Shown piece by piece: positions 42,519 through 52,809 of a stretch of 64,000 bases of DNA. Location: NCBI RefSeq assembly GCF_001875665.1, contig NZ_MLAL01000028.1:123426-187425 (forward strand), in the 5' to 3' direction. The notes beneath the pieces were generated by a model that worked only from the letters and a program-made list of their open reading frames with translations, had not been told where the DNA came from and made no database searches. The position numbers and the translations under genes are program-made. Each line of letters opens with the position of its first letter. Position 1 is the first letter of the stretch. The stretch is from Corynebacterium sp. NML130628 (GTDB taxonomy: Bacteria > Actinomycetota > Actinomycetes > Mycobacteriales > Mycobacteriaceae).

Positions 42519-44057
42519 CTACCTTCCTTTCGCTAGAAACGACTCAGCAGTCGCCGCTTCCCAGTCGTCTGCCCAGTTCGATGGGATGTCGCCCTCAACG
42601 AGCTGACCGTCACGTAACCACTCGTAGCGTTCGCGATACGTCTGCGGCTTGCCATAGTCATCGTTACAGCGAATCATTTCAGGGCGCAGGTCCTTGGGAT
42701 CCTGTACTCCCATCGCGGCCATGAGGCGCAGTGCGGAAGCCACGGTGGCCTTTTGGTACCGCATCACGCGCATCGATTTATCCTCGACATCCAATCCGCG
42801 CTCACGCCATGGGTCCTGCGTCGCAACACCCGCCGGGCAAGTACCGAGGTGGCACTCCATAGCTTGCACACAGCCGACAGCCATCATCATTGCGCGTGCG
42901 CTCAACAGGAAGTCCGCGCCCTGCACCATACGGCGGACGAGGTCGTTGCCCGCGGCGATCTTGCCTGCAGCGCCGATCTTGATCTTGTCGCGAAGACCGC
43001 AGCCGACCAATGCGTTATTCACGAACGTTAGCCCCTCCGTGAGCGGCAGACCCACATGGTCTTCGAACTCCTTCGGTGCCGATCCGGTACCGCCCTCAGA
43101 GCCATCGACCACGATGTAGTCCGGCAAAATTCCAGTCTCGAGCATGGCCTTGCATACGGAGAGGAACTCCTGTCGGGAACCAATGCACAGTTTGAACCCG
43201 ACCGGCTTGCCACCGGAAAGTGTGCGCATCTGATCGATGAATTGCAGGAGGCCGATTGGGGTATCAAACTCCGAGTGCGCCCCCGGGGATGTAAACGCCT
43301 TCCCCTCTTCGATGCCACGGATTTCCGCAACTTCCTTCGTGGCCTTCGCAGCTGGGAGCTCGCCACCAAGACCCGGCTTCGCGCCCTGCGACAGCTTCAG
43401 CAGTGTCATCTTCACCTGCGGACGCTTTGACTTTTCAGCGAACGTGTCCGGATCAAAGCCGCCCAGTGGGGTGCGCGCCCCGAAGTAACCGGTACCGATT
43501 TCCCAAACCAGGTCACCACCATACTTTTCATGGTGCGGGGACAGGCCACCTTCACCGGTGTCCTGGTAGAACCCGCCCATTTTCGCGCCCTTGTTCATCG
43601 CTTCCACGGCACGACCGGACAGGGAACCGAAGCTCATCGCGGAAATGTTCAGCAGCGCGGCGCTATACGGCTGGGAGCACTGCGGACCGCCAATGAGCAC
43701 ACGAGGTGGTTCTTCAGGCATGGGCACAGGACGCATGGAGTGCACCAGGGAGCGGTGGCCCTGTTCGTAGACGTTTTCTTGGGTGCCGAACGCGGTGGTC
43801 GAGGTCTGCCCCTTCGCACGCGAGTAGATGAGGCTACGGGTACGGCGGTCAAATGGGCGACCGTCCCAATCGCGCTCAATAAAGTATTGCTGGAGTTCAG
43901 GACGAACTTTTTCGAGCGCCCACCTCGCACGCCCTAGCACTGGGTAAATCCTGCGAATTGAGTGTTTCTTCTGAGTCAGATCAACAGCTGCGACGGTCCC
44001 CACGCCCAGCGCTGCCGCGATCGATGCTGTTGCTGCCCAGTTGCGCTTGCCTGCCAT
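42519..44057 (-). CDS. FMN-binding glutamate synthase family protein (membrane-linked)
   Basis: A 512-aa protein with an N-terminal hydrophobic helix (WAATASIAAALGVGTVAAV) and then the FMN/[3Fe-4S] domain of GltB: LLNISAMSFGSLSGRAVEAM, FYQDTGEGGLS, VDGSEGGTGSAP, and the cysteine cluster CVQAMECHLGTCPAGVATQDP. It lacks the glutaminase (GATase) domain of true glutamate synthase and has no small-subunit partner here, so glutamate synthesis is not assured. It stands alone, divergent from mpg. The ATG at 44057 has AAGGAG upstream. Confidence 0.88.
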   Translation of the reverse strand: MAGKRNWAATASIAAALGVGTVAAVDLTQKKHSIRRIYPVLGRARWALEKVRPELQQYFIERDWDGRPFDRRTRSLIYSRAKGQTSTTAFGTQENVYEQGHRSLVHSMRPVPMPEEPPRVLIGGPQCSQPYSAALLNISAMSFGSLSGRAVEAMNKGAKMGGFYQDTGEGGLSPHHEKYGGDLVWEIGTGYFGARTPLGGFDPDTFAEKSKRPQVKMTLLKLSQGAKPGLGGELPAAKATKEVAEIRGIEEGKAFTSPGAHSEFDTPIGLLQFIDQMRTLSGGKPVGFKLCIGSRQEFLSVCKAMLETGILPDYIVVDGSEGGTGSAPKEFEDHVGLPLTEGLTFVNNALVGCGLRDKIKIGAAGKIAAGNDLVRRMVQGADFLLSARAMMMAVGCVQAMECHLGTCPAGVATQDPWRERGLDVEDKSMRVMRYQKATVASALRLMAAMGVQDPKDLRPEMIRCNDDYGKPQTYRERYEWLRDGQLVEGDIPSNWADDWEAATAESFLAKGR

Positions 44058-44200
44058 GATGCTCCTTATGTTACGAGGCCCAAAGAAAAGCGTTTCTGTG
44101 TTCACCGTTCACCGTACGCAAAAAATTATCAAAACAAACTCCACCCGCGCTTCGTGTGGTATTTCACCCTTTCGTTCGACCACCATCGGGGATCTCCAGT

Positions 44201-44206
44201 TAGGCT
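44201..44206 (+). promoter_or_regulatory. Leaderless -10 box of mpg
   Basis: TAGGCT, seven bases before the GTG at 44214. Confidence 0.5.
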
Positions 44207-44213
44207 TGGATCC

Positions 44214-44774
44214 GTGATTGACTTTTCTCGCCCTGCAAACATCGTCGCACCAGAGCTACTGGGGTGCGTATTGACGCATGGTGGAGTCAGCATTGTTCTC
44301 ACCGAGGTAGAGGCGTATCTCGGTGAGAAGGACGCTGCCGCGCACACCTATCGAGGCAAAACACAGCGCAATGCTGCGATGTTTGGCCCTCCCGGCCGCT
44401 TCTACGTTTATCTTTCGTATGGCATTCACCACAACGTCAATATTGTGTGCGCACCGGAGGGTATCGGTCAGGGGTGCCTGCTGCGGGGCGGCAGGGTCAT
44501 CGAGGGACACGACATTGCGTATCGACGCCGTCAAAAACCAGACCGCCTTCCCGTCGCCGAGGACAACCTGGCGCGCGGCCCCGGGAACCTGGGCGAAGCG
44601 TTGGGGTTCGAGCTCACCGACAACCATAAAAGTATCTCGTTGACAGCCCCTACCACTCCCCCAGAGTGGGTTTGTGGCCCTCGCATTGGCATCTCAAAGA
44701 ATACTGACGCACCGTGGCGGTTTTGGATCCCCGGAGACAGAAGTGTTTCCACGCCACGGGGTTATAAACCCTAA
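44214..44774 (+). CDS. mpg: DNA-3-methyladenine glycosylase (AAG/MPG family)
   Basis: A 186-aa repair glycosylase that flips out and excises alkylated and deaminated purines. Family motifs are LLGCVLTHGGVSIVLTEVEA (catalytic Glu), DAAAHTYRGKTQRNAAMFGP, GRFYVYLSYGIHHNVNIVC, LLRGGRVIEG, ARGPGNLGEALG and GPRIGISKNTDAPWRFWIPG. The length is normal for the bacterial form. The GTG at 44214 fits leaderless spacing. This is one of two 3-methyladenine glycosylases in the window; the other is Tag at 61967. Confidence 0.93.
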   Translation: MIDFSRPANIVAPELLGCVLTHGGVSIVLTEVEAYLGEKDAAAHTYRGKTQRNAAMFGPPGRFYVYLSYGIHHNVNIVCAPEGIGQGCLLRGGRVIEGHDIAYRRRQKPDRLPVAEDNLARGPGNLGEALGFELTDNHKSISLTAPTTPPEWVCGPRIGISKNTDAPWRFWIPGDRSVSTPRGYKP

Positions 44775-44870
44775 ATCTTTGGGCGTCTTACATTCGGCGA
44801 GCCTTGGAACCGCAGGGGCAAGTTCAGATTCAGCCACCTACGGCCCCTTGATATAGAGGCTGCAAGATGA

Positions 44871-44907
44871 AAACCCAGCCTGCTTACGTCATGGCTGGGT
44901 TTCTTTG
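44871..44907. terminator. Bidirectional intrinsic terminator
   Basis: AAACCCAGCC (44871-44880) and GGCTGGGTTT (44893-44902) form a 10-bp stem with A-rich and T-rich flanks, between convergent mpg and ppk2. Confidence 0.85.
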
Positions 44908-44925
44908 TTTGGAAAAATCACCGAA

Positions 44926-45792
44926 TTAGGAGCGCTTCTTGCCCTTCTTCTTTTTCTTGTCGTTCACCTTGGCGCGTTCAAGCTTTGCGGCCGCATCGGG
45001 GACGTAGCGGAACTCGTCGCGCGGTGGACGCTCATAATCAATGATCGCTGGGCGTTCCGGAATCTCAGGCAGGTCCGGGTCGACGTGTTCGTAGGGGATC
45101 GTCGACAAGAGGTGAGAGATCACGTTAATGCGTGAGCGCTTCTTGTCCTCCGACTCGACTGTGTACCACGGCGCAGCTGGAATGTCCGTGTGAATAAACA
45201 TCTCGTCCTTCGCACGGGAGTAGTCCTCCCATTTCGTAATGGACTCCAGGTCCATCGGCGAGAGCTTCCACTGGCGCAGCGGGTCATTCCGGCGCGATTG
45301 GAATCGCTTGTACTGCTCTTCATCCGATACAGAGAACCAGTACTTACGCAGCATAATGCCGTCCTCAACGAGGAGGCGTTCAAAGATCGGCGTCTGGTGC
45401 AGGAACCTACGATATTCTTCCGTAGTGCAGAACCCCATCACGCGCTCAACACCCGCACGGTTGTACCAGGAGCGGTCAAAGATGACGATTTCACCCGCGG
45501 CTGGAAGCTTTTCAACATAGCGTTGGAAGTACCACTGTGTCTGTTCGCGCTCTGTGGGCTTCGGCAGCGCCTCAATGCGGCACGTACGCGGGTTAAGGTA
45601 TTGGGTGATGCGCTTGATCGCGGACCCCTTGCCCGCAGCGTCGCGACCTTCCATCACGATAACGACGCGCGCCCCGGTCTTCACAACCCACTGCTGCATC
45701 GCTACTAACTCAGCCTGAAGGCGTACGAGTTCTTTCTCGTACGCCTTCTTGGAGAGTTTCGGGGGTTTGGTGGAATTCTTCTCTTCACTCAT
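44926..45792 (-). CDS. ppk2: Polyphosphate kinase 2
   Basis: A 288-aa PPK2-family kinase that transfers phosphate between polyphosphate and nucleoside di- or triphosphates. Walker A is MEGRDAAGKGSAIKRITQYL, Walker B region IVIFDRSWYNRAGVERVMGF, and the lid segment is FQSRRNDPLRQWKLSPMD. A 12-lysine-rich tail (KVNDKKKKKGKKRS) ends the protein. C. glutamicum has two such enzymes; which one this matches is not resolved. Monocistronic with a terminator at 44871-44907. Confidence 0.94.
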   Translation of the reverse strand: MSEEKNSTKPPKLSKKAYEKELVRLQAELVAMQQWVVKTGARVVIVMEGRDAAGKGSAIKRITQYLNPRTCRIEALPKPTEREQTQWYFQRYVEKLPAAGEIVIFDRSWYNRAGVERVMGFCTTEEYRRFLHQTPIFERLLVEDGIMLRKYWFSVSDEEQYKRFQSRRNDPLRQWKLSPMDLESITKWEDYSRAKDEMFIHTDIPAAPWYTVESEDKKRSRINVISHLLSTIPYEHVDPDLPEIPERPAIIDYERPPRDEFRYVPDAAAKLERAKVNDKKKKKGKKRS

Positions 45793-45839
45793 AGGTACTC
45801 ACCGTACCCGTAAAGTGGGGAAAATTTGGGCTAATTCGG

Positions 45840-46163
45840 CTAGTCCACCTTAAATTCAGCCATGGTGTCCCACTCCGTCTTCCCCTCGATCAGGGTGTTG
45901 ATGATGGTTGGGGTTTCCTTCAAGATCTTCGGGAACAGCTCCTGGGCAGCTCGGAAGTGATCGGAGTTCACGTGCGCCTCCGCAGCGTCATCGTGGAATG
46001 CCTCAATGAGTAGATACTCATCCTTATTCTCTTCGCTGCGGTACCAGTCAAAGAAGATGCAGCCCGGTTCAGCACGGCTTGCATTCGTGAACTCCTCTAC
46101 CTCTTGACGGAATGTCTCGACGTATTCGGGCAATGGCTTGAAACGAACGTTAATCAAAATCAT
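45840..46163 (-). CDS. Antibiotic biosynthesis monooxygenase (ABM)-domain / quinol monooxygenase-like protein
   Basis: A 107-aa ferredoxin-like-fold protein: ILINVRFKPLPEYVETFRQE, then EEFTNASRAEPGCIFFDWYR and EAFHDDAAEAHVNSDHFRAA, the three typical segments of the ABM family (YgiN-like). Members oxidise quinols or act as small heme/quinone enzymes; the function here is unproven. TAGTGT lies six bases before the ATG, suggesting a leaderless start. Divergent from the GntR regulator. Confidence 0.85.
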   Translation of the reverse strand: MILINVRFKPLPEYVETFRQEVEEFTNASRAEPGCIFFDWYRSEENKDEYLLIEAFHDDAAEAHVNSDHFRAAQELFPKILKETPTIINTLIEGKTEWDTMAEFKVD

Positions 46164-46230
46164 GCCACCACACTACGCACATCTCCCCCATTTGTCAGGC
46201 GCCACTTTGTCCTCGAAGCTGCCCAGTTAA

Positions 46231-46292
46231 TTGTTCAACAATGAATGCGTTATACTCGTAACAGCCGTCCGGTGATGGTACTAATTACCATC
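46231..46292 (+). promoter_or_regulatory. Promoter and operator of the gntR gene
   Basis: TATACT (46251-46256) is a near-consensus -10. About 18 bases downstream lies a palindrome GATGGTA-N5-TACCATC (46274-46292), suitable for a GntR-family dimer and placed to block the early transcript. A smaller inverted repeat, TTGTTCAACAA (46231-46241), sits at the -35 side. Confidence 0.55.
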
Positions 46293-46333
46293 GCTGACTA
46301 GCTTAAATTAATAATTCTACACTTACGGATACC

Positions 46334-46975
46334 ATGCTTGCTCAAAACGTTGCCTCTGAGGTCCGCCGCGCGATTTCGCGCGGCGAGTTCTCCCCAGGCC
46401 AGAAGCTCAACGAGGTTGCCCTCGCTGAGCGTTTCGAGGTATCCAGAAACACCCTCCGAGAAGCGTTTGCGATGCTCACCTCGGAAGGCCTCTGCGAGCG
46501 TATCCCGAACCGTGGCGTATTCCTCGCAACCCCGTCCGCGGACTTCGTTACTGATACCTACCGCGCCCGCGCAGCCATCGAACCTGCTGCACTGCTTTGG
46601 GGCGATGAACTCGACGTTGACCGGCTTGAAGAACTCAATACCGAAGCGCGCGAAGCAATCGCACAAGACGATGATGACCTGCTGACTGCTGTAAACCAGG
46701 CATTCCACCACGTGGTGCTTTCCGCAATGGGCTCGAAGACGCTCGGTGACACCATGGACCAGCTCGACGCCTTCATGCGCTTGGCGACGCTTCCGATTAT
46801 TCAGCAGCAGCCATCGTTCAACCGTCAGTTCATTTCTGTCAACGAGCACATTGTAGAACTGTTGCGCGAGGAGAAGCGCCACGAAGCTTCTGACTACCTG
46901 CAGGAAGCACTTCTCGAGCAGGGCCGTATTGTCAACGACCTGATCGAGAAGATTAACAACGGGTACCCGATTTAG
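46334..46975 (+). CDS. GntR family regulator (FadR/FCD subfamily)
   Basis: A 213-aa regulator: N-terminal winged HTH (AQNVASEVRRAISRGEFSPG, then EVALAERFEVSRNTLREAFA) and an all-helical FCD ligand domain (DTYRARAAIEPAALLWGDEL ... NQAFHHVVLSAMGSKTL ... NEHIVELLREEKRHEASDYL), with His residues for metal-assisted ligand binding. Its ligand is unknown. A palindrome in its own promoter (46274-46292) suggests autoregulation, possibly of the divergent ABM gene too. Its stop overlaps the convergent ABC-F gene's stop by four bases. Confidence 0.9.
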   Translation: MLAQNVASEVRRAISRGEFSPGQKLNEVALAERFEVSRNTLREAFAMLTSEGLCERIPNRGVFLATPSADFVTDTYRARAAIEPAALLWGDELDVDRLEELNTEAREAIAQDDDDLLTAVNQAFHHVVLSAMGSKTLGDTMDQLDAFMRLATLPIIQQQPSFNRQFISVNEHIVELLREEKRHEASDYLQEALLEQGRIVNDLIEKINNGYPI

Positions 46976-48786
46976 TGCTCTAGCTTCTCACCAAGCTCCA
47001 GCCAGTCCATCTCTAGCTCATCGCGGCCATCGTTGGTTCGCTGAAGTTCCTGCGTCTTCGCACCGATTGCTTCGAAGTCCGGCGTGGCCTCACCAGACAT
47101 AGTGGCAATCTCTGATTCCAGCTCCGAAGCGCGTTTTTCCGCCGTCGCAATCTTGCGTTCCAGCGCTTTCATCTGTTTGCGAATCTCACGCTGCTCCTGC
47201 GACGACAAGCCAGGCTGCTTCGCAGGCACAGCGCCCTCGGTGTCCTCAGACTTCTCCCCCAAATCGAGTGGGCCCGTTTGGGTGTCCATTGCAGCTCGCT
47301 GCTCGAGGTATTGCGAAATCCCGCCGGGCAGGTTGCTCAGCGTGCCGTCGCCGAACAGCGCGTAGGTAGAGTCAGCGATGCGTTCGATCAGGTAGCGGTC
47401 GTGTGAGATCACAACCAACGTTCCCGGCCACCCATCGAGTAAGTCTTCGAGTTCCTGCAGTGTGTCGATGTCAAGGTCGTTGGTGGGCTCGTCGAGAAGC
47501 AATACGTTGGGCTCGCTCATGAGCACTCGAGTGAGCTGAAGGCGGCGACGCTCACCGCCGGAGAGATCGCCCACTGGGGTGCGCTGGCGCTTCGGGCTAA
47601 ACCCGAGGCGCTCCGCGAGCTGCGAGGCCGACACCTCCTTCTTGCCTAATGTGATGTAGTGCGCGACGTCCTCCACGGAGTCAAGCACAGTCCTGGCTGG
47701 GTCGAGGTCGTCGAGTTCCTGGCGCAGCCACCCAATCCGAGTGGTCAGGCCCTCGATGCGTTTTCCGGCAGCGAGCGGATAGTCTCCGGCAAGCGCCCGC
47801 AGCAGCGTTGTTTTTCCGGAGCCGTTCACGCCGACCAGGCCGATGCGTTCGCCCGGCGCGAGCCGCCACGTCAGGTGGTCGACGAGTGTGCGCCCATCGG
47901 GAGCGTCGATGCGGGCGTCTTCGAACTCGATGACGACGTTGCCCTGACGCTGCTTGGAAAACGCCATCAGCTCGACTTTGTCGCGTGGCGGCGGGACATT
48001 CGCGATGAGCGCTTCGGCTGCTTCAATGCGGTAGCGCGGTTTCGAGGTGCGCGCAGGAGCACCCCGACGTAGCCAGGCGAGCTCCTTGCGAGCGAGATTT
48101 TGGCGGCGCTGCTCGATGGCGTCTGCTTGCCGGGCGCGCTCGGCGCGGGCGAATGTCCAATCGTTGTACCCACCTTCGTAGACGTCGACGGTGCCGTCGT
48201 GGACCTCCCAGGTCAGTGTCGCGACGGTGTCGAGGAACCAGCGGTCGTGCGTGACCACCACGACGGCGAGCTTGCGCTGCATCAGGTGGGAAGCCAGCCA
48301 CTGCACGCCCTCGACGTCAAGGTGGTTCGTCGGCTCGTCGAGCACCACAAGATCCAAGTCCTGCACGAGAGCCGCGGCGAGGCTCACGCGGCGCCGCTCG
48401 CCACCCGAAAGCTCGCCCACGGGAGTGTCCAGGCCAAGCTCAGCCACTCCCGTGCCCTGGAGTACTTCGCGCACCTTGCTGTTCGACGCCCACTCGTACG
48501 TCTCCATGCCTAAGGGCTTGACCACGACATCACCGACGGTGGCGTCGTCGTGAATTTCGAAACGTTGGGTCACCACCGCCATTCGCAGGTCGGAATTGTG
48601 CGACACGCGCCCGCTGTCCGGGGTTTCGATGCCGGTGAGCACCTCAAGCAACGTGGTTTTCCCGCCTCCGTTGACGCCTACGATACCGATGCGGTCACCG
48701 GTCTGGATCCCGAGGGAAACGCCGTCGAGCAGCGTTTTGAGGCCCCAGGTTTTGGATACGTTTTCGAGGTTGATCAGGTTCGCCAT
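46972..48786 (-). CDS. ABC-F family ATP-binding protein
   Basis: A 604-aa soluble protein with two ABC domains: Walker A GVNGGGKTTLLEVL and GVNGSGKTTLLRAL, signatures LSGGERRRVSLAAAL and LSGGERRRLQLTRVL, Walker B VVLDEPTNHLD and LLLDEPTNDLD. There is an Arg-rich linker between the domains and a C-terminal coiled coil (EQREIRKQMKALERKIATAE). There are no transmembrane helices. ABC-F proteins act on the ribosome (translation factors or antibiotic protection); the Uup-like C-terminal coiled coil suggests the translation/DNA group. The ATG at 48786 is where similarity begins. ispE follows upstream in the same direction, 17 bases away. Confidence 0.92.
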   Translation of the reverse strand: MANLINLENVSKTWGLKTLLDGVSLGIQTGDRIGIVGVNGGGKTTLLEVLTGIETPDSGRVSHNSDLRMAVVTQRFEIHDDATVGDVVVKPLGMETYEWASNSKVREVLQGTGVAELGLDTPVGELSGGERRRVSLAAALVQDLDLVVLDEPTNHLDVEGVQWLASHLMQRKLAVVVVTHDRWFLDTVATLTWEVHDGTVDVYEGGYNDWTFARAERARQADAIEQRRQNLARKELAWLRRGAPARTSKPRYRIEAAEALIANVPPPRDKVELMAFSKQRQGNVVIEFEDARIDAPDGRTLVDHLTWRLAPGERIGLVGVNGSGKTTLLRALAGDYPLAAGKRIEGLTTRIGWLRQELDDLDPARTVLDSVEDVAHYITLGKKEVSASQLAERLGFSPKRQRTPVGDLSGGERRRLQLTRVLMSEPNVLLLDEPTNDLDIDTLQELEDLLDGWPGTLVVISHDRYLIERIADSTYALFGDGTLSNLPGGISQYLEQRAAMDTQTGPLDLGEKSEDTEGAVPAKQPGLSSQEQREIRKQMKALERKIATAEKRASELESEIATMSGEATPDFEAIGAKTQELQRTNDGRDELEMDWLELGEKLEH

Positions 48787-48803
48787 AGCAAACCCATCGT
48801 AGC

Positions 48804-49796
48804 CTACGCCTCGAGTTGCGCTCCCGCTGACGGGCCGGAAGTACAGAACACCTCGACGCCCTCGACGTTGTCGCACAGCACCGTTTCCAGCGCCCTCGCG
48901 GCATCTTCGTCGAAGCACAGCGCGGCGATCGTCGGCCCCGATCCGGAGACAATCGCGCGGGCGACCAGGTCGGATTCTTCCTCGATGCGTCGGATGAGCG
49001 CTGCGATGCGCGGGCGCATCGTCACCGCCGCTGCCTCCAGGTCGTTGTGTAGGTGTTTCGCTAGCTCGCGCGGGGCGCCCGTCATGAGTGCCTGCGACAG
49101 TGCCGCCGTGTCCAAATGCGGCACGAGCGCCGGGTTGTCGTGGCGCAGATCATCGAGTGTTTCGAAGGCTTTGCCCGTCGAGATCCCAACCTTCGGGTTA
49201 CAAAACACCCACCAGTACGTACCACGCCCGAGGACCTCCACCAGCGTGTCGCCGCGCCCGGTGCCCAGCGCGGTATGGCCGTGGAGTGCGAACGGCACAT
49301 CCGCGCCCAGGCCGACGGCAAGGTCGTGGAGCTCCTCGGTACTAAGCCGCTCACCGCAATAATGCTCGACATAAGCGTTCGCCGCCACGAGGCCCGCCGC
49401 GGCGTCGGCGGAGCCACCAGCCATGCCGCCTGCCACAAACACATACTTATCGACGACCAGCTTCGCCTCTGGGAGCGCCAGCTCTTGTGCGCCGCTGCGG
49501 GCCCGGACGGCGTCAACGACTGCGTCGATCGCCCGCCACGTCAGGTTGCGCGGCGTATCAATGTCCTCGTCCGGCACATCCACGTGAAAGCGCGTCTGCA
49601 TGCTGGCCACGACGGAACCGGACTGGACACGCTGCGTCTCGTCCTCGACGACAATGCTGACGCGTTCGCGGCGCTCGACGGCTTGGAAGACCGTCACCAG
49701 CTCGTGGTAGCCATCAGAACGCGCGTTTCCAACGCCAAGGTGCAGGTTCACCTTGCCCGGCGCGGAAGCAACGAACTCACGTGGACTGCGGCTCAT
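48804..49796 (-). CDS. ispE: 4-diphosphocytidyl-2-C-methyl-D-erythritol kinase
   Basis: A 330-aa GHMP kinase, the fourth step of the MEP isoprenoid pathway. The N-terminal [20 protein letters not shown] and the GHMP ATP-loop [20 protein letters not shown] are clear; [20 protein letters not shown] is the C-terminal motif. The start overlaps the rsmA stop by four bases, as in many actinobacteria (rpfB, rsmA, ispE order). Confidence 0.96.
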   Translation of the reverse strand: MSRSPREFVASAPGKVNLHLGVGNARSDGYHELVTVFQAVERRERVSIVVEDETQRVQSGSVVASMQTRFHVDVPDEDIDTPRNLTWRAIDAVVDAVRARSGAQELALPEAKLVVDKYVFVAGGMAGGSADAAAGLVAANAYVEHYCGERLSTEELHDLAVGLGADVPFALHGHTALGTGRGDTLVEVLGRGTYWWVFCNPKVGISTGKAFETLDDLRHDNPALVPHLDTAALSQALMTGAPRELAKHLHNDLEAAAVTMRPRIAALIRRIEEESDLVARAIVSGSGPTIAALCFDEDAARALETVLCDNVEGVEVFCTSGPSAGAQLEA

Positions 49797-50638
49797 CGGG
49801 CCTCCCCTAGCCTGACGAAGTCCTCCACGCCAAGCTTCTCGCCGCGCAGACCGGGGTCAATCCCTGCTTCACGCAGGGCTGCCTCGGCCTCAGCCGAGGA
49901 ACCGTACACTGACGCCAGCGTTGAGCGCAGGGTCTTGCGTCGTTGGGCGAATGCAGCGTCGATAAGTGGGAAGACTTTGTCGCGCACGCTTCGGTCGCGC
50001 TGCGGATCGACGTCGATACGCACAAGGCCGGACTCGATATTCGGTGTCGGCCAGAAGACATGCTTGCCGATGGTGCCCGCCTGCGACACCTCGCCGTAGA
50101 ACGCAGCCTTCACGCTTGGCACACCGTAGATCTTTGTGCCCGGCTTCGCGGCAAGACGGTCAGCGACTTCTTTCTGCACCATCACGAGCACACGACGGAT
50201 GGAGGGGAACTCCGCCAACAGGTGGAGCAGCACCGGAACCGAAACGTTGTACGGCAGGTTCGCGACCAGCGCCGTTGGCTCCCCCGGCACGTCACGCTGC
50301 GTGGTTTTCAGCGCGTCCATGTGCACGATGTCGAGCTTGTGCGCAGCTGCAGGCGCTCGCAGCCCCACCGTCTTCCCTAACTGTTGGGCCAGCCTGTCGT
50401 CGATCTCGAGCGCGGTCACGTGCGCTGCCTCATCGAGCAGGCCAAGCGTGAGCGAGCCAAGCCCCGGCCCTACCTCGATCACGCGGTCGTCGGGGGAAAG
50501 TTCGGCAGCAGCAACGATGCGCCGCACAGTGTTCGGGTCGTGCACGAAGTTCTGCCCCAACCGTTTCGTCGGGGTGACATCGAGTGCAGCCGCAAGCTCA
50601 CGGATTTCTACCGGGCCAAGCAGTTGGGATTCGCTCAT
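49793..50638 (-). CDS. rsmA: 16S rRNA (adenine1518-N6/adenine1519-N6)-dimethyltransferase
   Basis: A 281-aa KsgA enzyme that dimethylates two adenines near the 3' end of 16S r[23 protein letters not shown] is the N-terminal signature, [17 protein letters not shown] motif I, and [19 protein letters not shown] contains the N-L-P-Y catalytic motif. The ATG at 50638 is chosen where similarity starts; CAGGT precedes it. It lies 12 bases downstream of rpfB and overlaps ispE. Confidence 0.96.
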   Translation of the reverse strand: MSESQLLGPVEIRELAAALDVTPTKRLGQNFVHDPNTVRRIVAAAELSPDDRVIEVGPGLGSLTLGLLDEAAHVTALEIDDRLAQQLGKTVGLRAPAAAHKLDIVHMDALKTTQRDVPGEPTALVANLPYNVSVPVLLHLLAEFPSIRRVLVMVQKEVADRLAAKPGTKIYGVPSVKAAFYGEVSQAGTIGKHVFWPTPNIESGLVRIDVDPQRDRSVRDKVFPLIDAAFAQRRKTLRSTLASVYGSSAEAEAALREAGIDPGLRGEKLGVEDFVRLGEAR

Positions 50639-50649
50639 ACCTGACGAGG

Positions 50650-51774
<1,125 letters not shown>

Positions 51775-51959
51775 TCATTCCCCTTCGTCACGAAATAATA
51801 CTTCGATAACAATACGGTAACTTCTGCTGTTTTACCAGCACATGTTTGCACACCATGGTGGACACAGTCACTCACGCCACGCGGTTCACACCTCTTACAG
51901 CCCACCTGGGACAACGCAGAGCCGTCTCCGTTGTGTTTCCGGACACGTGCCCGCAATCA

Positions 51960-52796
51960 TCACAGCCCATAGACACGATCGAAGGTGGCGGACACCTCGC
52001 TCGCCAGTGTTTCGACGTCCATCCCCCGAGCCTCCGCGACGACATGCGCCGTATGTCCGATCAGCGACGGCTCGTTGCGCGATCCCCGGAACGGCTCCGG
52101 CGTCATGTACGGCGCGTCGGTCTCAATGAGCAGTTGGCCCTCCGGCGCCAAGGCCGCAGCCTCTCGCAATTCCTCGTTGCGCTTGAACGTCACGTTGCCT
52201 GCAAAAGACAACACGTAGCCACGCTCAATCGCCTCCCTCGCCACATCAAGCGGCGAGGAGAAGCAGTGCAAGATAACGTGCTCCGGTTTCGGCGCGTCGG
52301 CAAGGATTCGTAGCATGTCCGCATCCCCCTCGCGGTTGTGAATCATCAGCGCTTTACCTGTCGTACAGGCAAGGTCGATGTGCCATCGGAATGCCTCCTC
52401 CTGCGTAGCAAGGTCAGCGGTGTTTTCGGCATCGTGGCGGATCCAATAGGTATCGATGCCGGTCTCCCCCACCGCGACACAGCGCGGGTCCGCCGCCATC
52501 TGCGTGAGCCGCTGCCTTGCCACGTCGTCGAGTTCCGCCGCTCGCGTCGGGTGAATCGCGCACGCGGCGAACACGCGCTCGTGCATATGCGCGGCCTCCA
52601 GCGCTTGTTCTGCTTCCGCGAGCCCATCACCCACGGTGCATACTCGCTCCACGCCGGCGCTCACCGCGCGGCCCATGATCGCATCGATATCCACTGGCGT
52701 GGTGGCCCCGGTAGATGCCAGGTGCGTGTGGGCGTCGATAAGCCCTGGTATCGGGCTTGCGGGTACTGGTGTCGGGCGAGGTTTCTTTTTGCTCAT
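51960..52796 (-). CDS. TatD/YcfH family metal-dependent hydrolase
   Basis: A 278-aa TIM-barrel hydrolase of the TatD DNase family. The metal ligands are in IPGLIDAHTHL, ALMIHNREGDADML, ILHCFSSPLDVAREAIERGY and LIETDAPYMTPEPFRG. It would act on DNA 3' ends or D-aminoacyl bonds by family analogy. The ATG at 52796 follows TAGGCT-N7, a leaderless arrangement shared symmetrically with the divergent gene. Confidence 0.92.
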   Translation of the reverse strand: MSKKKPRPTPVPASPIPGLIDAHTHLASTGATTPVDIDAIMGRAVSAGVERVCTVGDGLAEAEQALEAAHMHERVFAACAIHPTRAAELDDVARQRLTQMAADPRCVAVGETGIDTYWIRHDAENTADLATQEEAFRWHIDLACTTGKALMIHNREGDADMLRILADAPKPEHVILHCFSSPLDVAREAIERGYVLSFAGNVTFKRNEELREAAALAPEGQLLIETDAPYMTPEPFRGSRNEPSLIGHTAHVVAEARGMDVETLASEVSATFDRVYGL

Positions 52797-52809
52797 ACGA
52801 TAGAGCCTA
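52796..52809. promoter_or_regulatory. Compact symmetric divergent leaderless promoter
   Basis: Plus: TACGAT (52796-52801), seven bases, ATG at 52809. Minus: TAGGCT (52809-52804), seven bases, ATG at 52796. Only 12 bases lie between the two start codons, and each -10 box overlaps the opposite start codon by one base. Confidence 0.65.

Noticed and set aside
49116..50099. 327-codon plus-strand frame opposite ispE and rsmA
   Set aside because: It crosses two well-supported genes on the other strand and its composition (Arg/His-rich) is typical of a shadow frame.
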